Source: a virus
Virus record (IMG/VR): IMGVR_UViG_3300043449_001690
Location: 1 to 21,975 of that record
DNA length: 21,975 nt
Strand: one strand, 5' to 3'
The position numbers and the translations under genes are program-made. Each line of letters opens with the position of its first letter. Within the stretch, counting starts at the first letter, position 1. This document shows positions 19,378 through 21,975 of the stretch, in pieces. A model generated the notes under the pieces. It did no database searches and was not told where the DNA came from. It was given only the letters and a program-made list of their open reading frames with translations.

Positions 19378-21975
19378 ATGCCTACTAACTCAACTTTCGA
19401 CGCATATTTCCAGCAAGCAGCCGCACGTCTGGCACAGAATAGAAACATACCTGCCGCAAGTAACGTTTTTCAAGGATATAAACCAGCATCTGGTGAAATG
19501 GTTAAAGGTAAACCAGACGAAACTTTAGCAGGCAATCTAGGTCAAGGACTAATCGATTTTCTATCATCAGGAACATATGCTGTAGCCGGTATTGGACAAC
19601 GTGTAGGCGAAAGCGTCGACAAACTAGGGCGAGGAGACTACAGTAACGTATTAGCCGACCTGACTGGTATCGGTGCAATACAGGGAGCTGTCGGCGGTAT
19701 TCAAAACCGTCGCACATGGTCAGACAACTTAAAAGCATTAGGTGCAGATCAAGGCACAGCATCAGGTGTCGGACTTGGCTTAGACATTGTATTAGATCCA
19801 CTATGGTTAATTCCCGGAGGGGCAATTGCAAAGGGTGTAACAGGAACCGCTAGAGGAATTGGTGTAGGAAGTAGACTCAGCAAAGAAGGAGTCAAACTTA
19901 CACCAGAAGCAGTTAAAGGTGTACAAGAAACCACTGCAGGATTTGTTCGCCCCGGACTACGAAACCTACCAAAAGAGAAAAGCGACCTTGGCGTATTAGC
20001 TGATGTATTAAAACCAACTGGACAAAAAATAAGTCCAATCAGCGGTCAAGGACTACAAAACTTTTATCAAGGAATTAAACAATCTAACATTGAAAACTAT
20101 TCAGAATGGATTGCACAACGCTACGAAAGAAAAGTCAATAAACTTCAAAGAAAAATTGACAAGATCGACACTATTGTTGCCGATATTCCAGCACAAAGTG
20201 AATTAGGTTTAGCATCTGCACTACCATTTGCTGAGAACGCTGAACAAGCCGCAGAAACTGTAGTGAAAGCGACAAAAGAAAAAATAGCTACACCAACAGT
20301 CCCCGACGAAATTAAAGATGCCGGAAGTGCACAAGACTTAATAGAGTCTACCGCTCGAAAAGGAAAGAAAGTTAAAGAAGCTGCAGCTCCAGCCGTAGCT
20401 GAAAAGATCCCAGTAACCCCTGTTCCTGAAAAAGCTATTTACACTAGATCAGCTGAAGAACTTGGTGTTGCTAGAACCGAATGGCAGCGTCGCATGGGAT
20501 TAGACACAGCTGAAATAGATTACGCTGCAGTAAAAGCGAGTGCCAATGCACCTGAAATGGCTAAAGTTTACGATCAGTTAGTAAGCGACCCAACAAACCC
20601 TGCAGTGCAATCAGCATACGCAAAACTAGTTGAAGAAACAAAACAGCAATACGAATACTTGACCAAAGAACTTGGCATCAAAATCGAATTCGTTAAAGAA
20701 GATCCATACAATGTTGTAAAAGCTGACGGCACCACCGTACCAGACTCACGCTTAATGATGCGAGACGTGTTAGAAAACAAAACACTTAAAGTACGTGACA
20801 GCGCAATCGACTTCGAAGAATACCCACACCCACTACTAACAGTAGAAGAAAACAACCTGTTCCGTGCAGTGCACGACTTCTTCGGACACGCAGCATCAGG
20901 AAGAAGCTTTAACGCTGACGGAGAAGAAGCAGCATGGGTATCACACTCAAGCATGTTCACACCAGAAGCCCGTAGAGCAATGACCACAGAAACCCGTGGA
21001 CAAAACTCATACTTCAACTTTTTTAATCCAGAAAACAAACAATTCGCTGTACAAAAAGCAGCCCTATTCCCAGAAGAATACACACTACTACCATCCGAAC
21101 TAGACTTAGTAACTGGACAAGCAATAACCACAAACACATTCTTCGGCAGACTCACAAACGCACTATCCGAATTCTCAGACTTCGTTCTCGACGACTTAGG
21201 CTTAGTACAAACACCAATCAAAGGTCAAAAACTATACAGCCCACAAGACATCGAAAAAATTAAAACAAAAGTAGACGAAATAGTAGCAAAAGACGTCTAC
21301 CCACCAAACAGTCCAATTCACAAAGAAATAAGCGCAGCTTTAGAAGAGCTAATACAAAAACTAAACACCCCAATAGTGGGAACAGGATTTGTTGAAGCTT
21401 TAAAAACATTTAAAACAAAAGGTGGCAAATCATTAGAACTATTACAACAACTACTCGACAGACCACTTATAGCGACCAGCCTACTCAAAGACCTAGCTAG
21501 AGCAGAAGGCAGAGAACTAGCTGCACCAGCAGCATTCAAACCAACCTATTGGGGAATAAAAAACGGCAAAACAGAATTTAACGTAGACACGCTAGCTAAA
21601 TATTTCCCCGACGACGAACTATTATCAGATCCTAAAAAACTAGGCATCGCAATGGGCACCACGCCAATGGGTAAAGCAAAAGTATATGCCCGAAAAGGCG
21701 AAACACAACAGCAAGCCTATCAACGCTACCAAACGACAATCTGGGAAGATTTCAGAGCACGCAACCTAGACCAACTACAAGAAGTATCCAATCTACAGAA
21801 AGCTGATTGGGATCTGAAATGGCAGCAAGCAGACAGCGAAATCTTTACAGAAACATCAGCAGGACAACTAGTAGGAATTGGTAAACTACCAGAAAACCTA
21901 CCATTCTCAGTTTTAACTGGATCATTCAACGGGCAGCCAGTAACCACACTTGGAAGAATGGTCGAAAACATTGGT
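19378..21975 (+). CDS. Giant multidomain virion protein with HDxFGH...TETRGQN domain, 3'-partial
   Basis: A frame open for 866 codons that runs off the right edge. The N-terminus (residues ~45-160) is Gly-rich and hydrophobic, with LIDFLSSGTYAVAGIGQRVGE and LGLDIVLDPLWLIPGG, a pattern common in large internal or ejection proteins of phages. A helical, Ala/Lys-rich linker follows (~220-370). Residues ~405-570 form a distinct domain with EEYPHPLL-type segments, then HDFFGH (H499, D500, H504), GEE (E516, E517), H523 and TETRGQN (T537-N543). The spaced His/Asp/Glu set looks like an active or metal site. I remember similar domains in large phage polyvalent proteins but cannot name the activity. 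There is no clear Shine-Dalgarno before the ATG; TAAACT lies at -12 to -7. The second half is notably A/C-rich. It probably enters the host with the DNA. Confidence 0.8.
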   Translation, partial: MPTNSTFDAYFQQAAARLAQNRNIPAASNVFQGYKPASGEMVKGKPDETLAGNLGQGLIDFLSSGTYAVAGIGQRVGESVDKLGRGDYSNVLADLTGIGAIQGAVGGIQNRRTWSDNLKALGADQGTASGVGLGLDIVLDPLWLIPGGAIAKGVTGTARGIGVGSRLSKEGVKLTPEAVKGVQETTAGFVRPGLRNLPKEKSDLGVLADVLKPTGQKISPISGQGLQNFYQGIKQSNIENYSEWIAQRYERKVNKLQRKIDKIDTIVADIPAQSELGLASALPFAENAEQAAETVVKATKEKIATPTVPDEIKDAGSAQDLIESTARKGKKVKEAAAPAVAEKIPVTPVPEKAIYTRSAEELGVARTEWQRRMGLDTAEIDYAAVKASANAPEMAKVYDQLVSDPTNPAVQSAYAKLVEETKQQYEYLTKELGIKIEFVKEDPYNVVKADGTTVPDSRLMMRDVLENKTLKVRDSAIDFEEYPHPLLTVEENNLFRAVHDFFGHAASGRSFNADGEEAAWVSHSSMFTPEARRAMTTETRGQNSYFNFFNPENKQFAVQKAALFPEEYTLLPSELDLVTGQAITTNTFFGRLTNALSEFSDFVLDDLGLVQTPIKGQKLYSPQDIEKIKTKVDEIVAKDVYPPNSPIHKEISAALEELIQKLNTPIVGTGFVEALKTFKTKGGKSLELLQQLLDRPLIATSLLKDLARAEGRELAAPAAFKPTYWGIKNGKTEFNVDTLAKYFPDDELLSDPKKLGIAMGTTPMGKAKVYARKGETQQQAYQRYQTTIWEDFRARNLDQLQEVSNLQKADWDLKWQQADSEIFTETSAGQLVGIGKLPENLPFSVLTGSFNGQPVTTLGRMVENIG

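Noticed and set aside
20574-21221. 215-codon minus-strand frame opposite the giant virion gene
   Set aside because: It is the reverse of a well-structured frame, Ser/Val/Cys-rich without motifs, and has no ribosome site.
1-21975. CRISPR arrays, tRNA genes, insertion sequences, integrase or attachment sites
   Set aside because: No regularly spaced repeats, cloverleaf-like segments, transposase or recombinase motifs were seen; the repeats found are in fibre coding sequence.

Overview
The window is part of the genome of a tailed double-stranded DNA bacteriophage, and every gene in it reads as viral. Its architecture points to a short-tailed (podovirus-like) virion. A long P22-type portal (725 codons), a scaffold and an HK97-fold capsid protein are followed at once by a gp4-like head-tail adaptor, a gp10-like propeller/nozzle protein and a run of probable internal (ejection) proteins. 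No major tail-tube gene, tail-assembly-chaperone frameshift pair or classical tape measure is seen. The host is probably a low- to moderate-GC actinobacterium, perhaps a freshwater or marine lineage. This is inferred from family resemblance of the HNH protein, the small HTH protein and the fibre repeats to actinophage proteins as I remember them, and from one very clean leaderless promoter, a transcript style common in Actinobacteria. No host gene, integrase, tRNA, IS element or CRISPR array is present.

Layout. (1) 1-1389, plus strand: the 3' part of a P4/D5-family primase-helicase (its start lies left of the window) and an HNH nuclease-like protein. (2) 7402-1365, minus strand: one apparent operon read leftwards. 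It carries three tail-fibre/receptor-binding proteins, a 50-residue protein of unknown function, a CHAP-domain endolysin, a small HTH protein, a calcineurin-like metallophosphoesterase and a small zinc-binding protein. It seems to start from a TATAAT box six bases before the ATG of the first fibre gene. (3) 7432-13067, plus strand: a PD-(D/E)XK nuclease, terminase large subunit, a zinc-ribbon protein that overlaps a membrane protein out of frame, portal and scaffold, ending at a hairpin terminator. (4) 13122-14615: the major capsid gene, isolated between two terminators, with its own 130-base leader and a distinct codon bias. (5) 14630-21975, plus strand: the tail/ejection cassette (unknown head protein, adaptor, nozzle, three putative internal proteins, and a very large virion protein that runs off the right edge).

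How it fits together: the left genes handle DNA replication and processing, TerL with the portal packages DNA into a scaffold-built capsid, and the adaptor and nozzle close the portal. The internal proteins probably leave with the DNA at infection, the minus-strand fibres find the host, and the CHAP endolysin releases progeny. The least explained parts are the candidate enzyme-like domain in the giant terminal protein, the overlapping zinc-ribbon/membrane gene pair (a possible holin), and the separate transcriptional control of the capsid gene.
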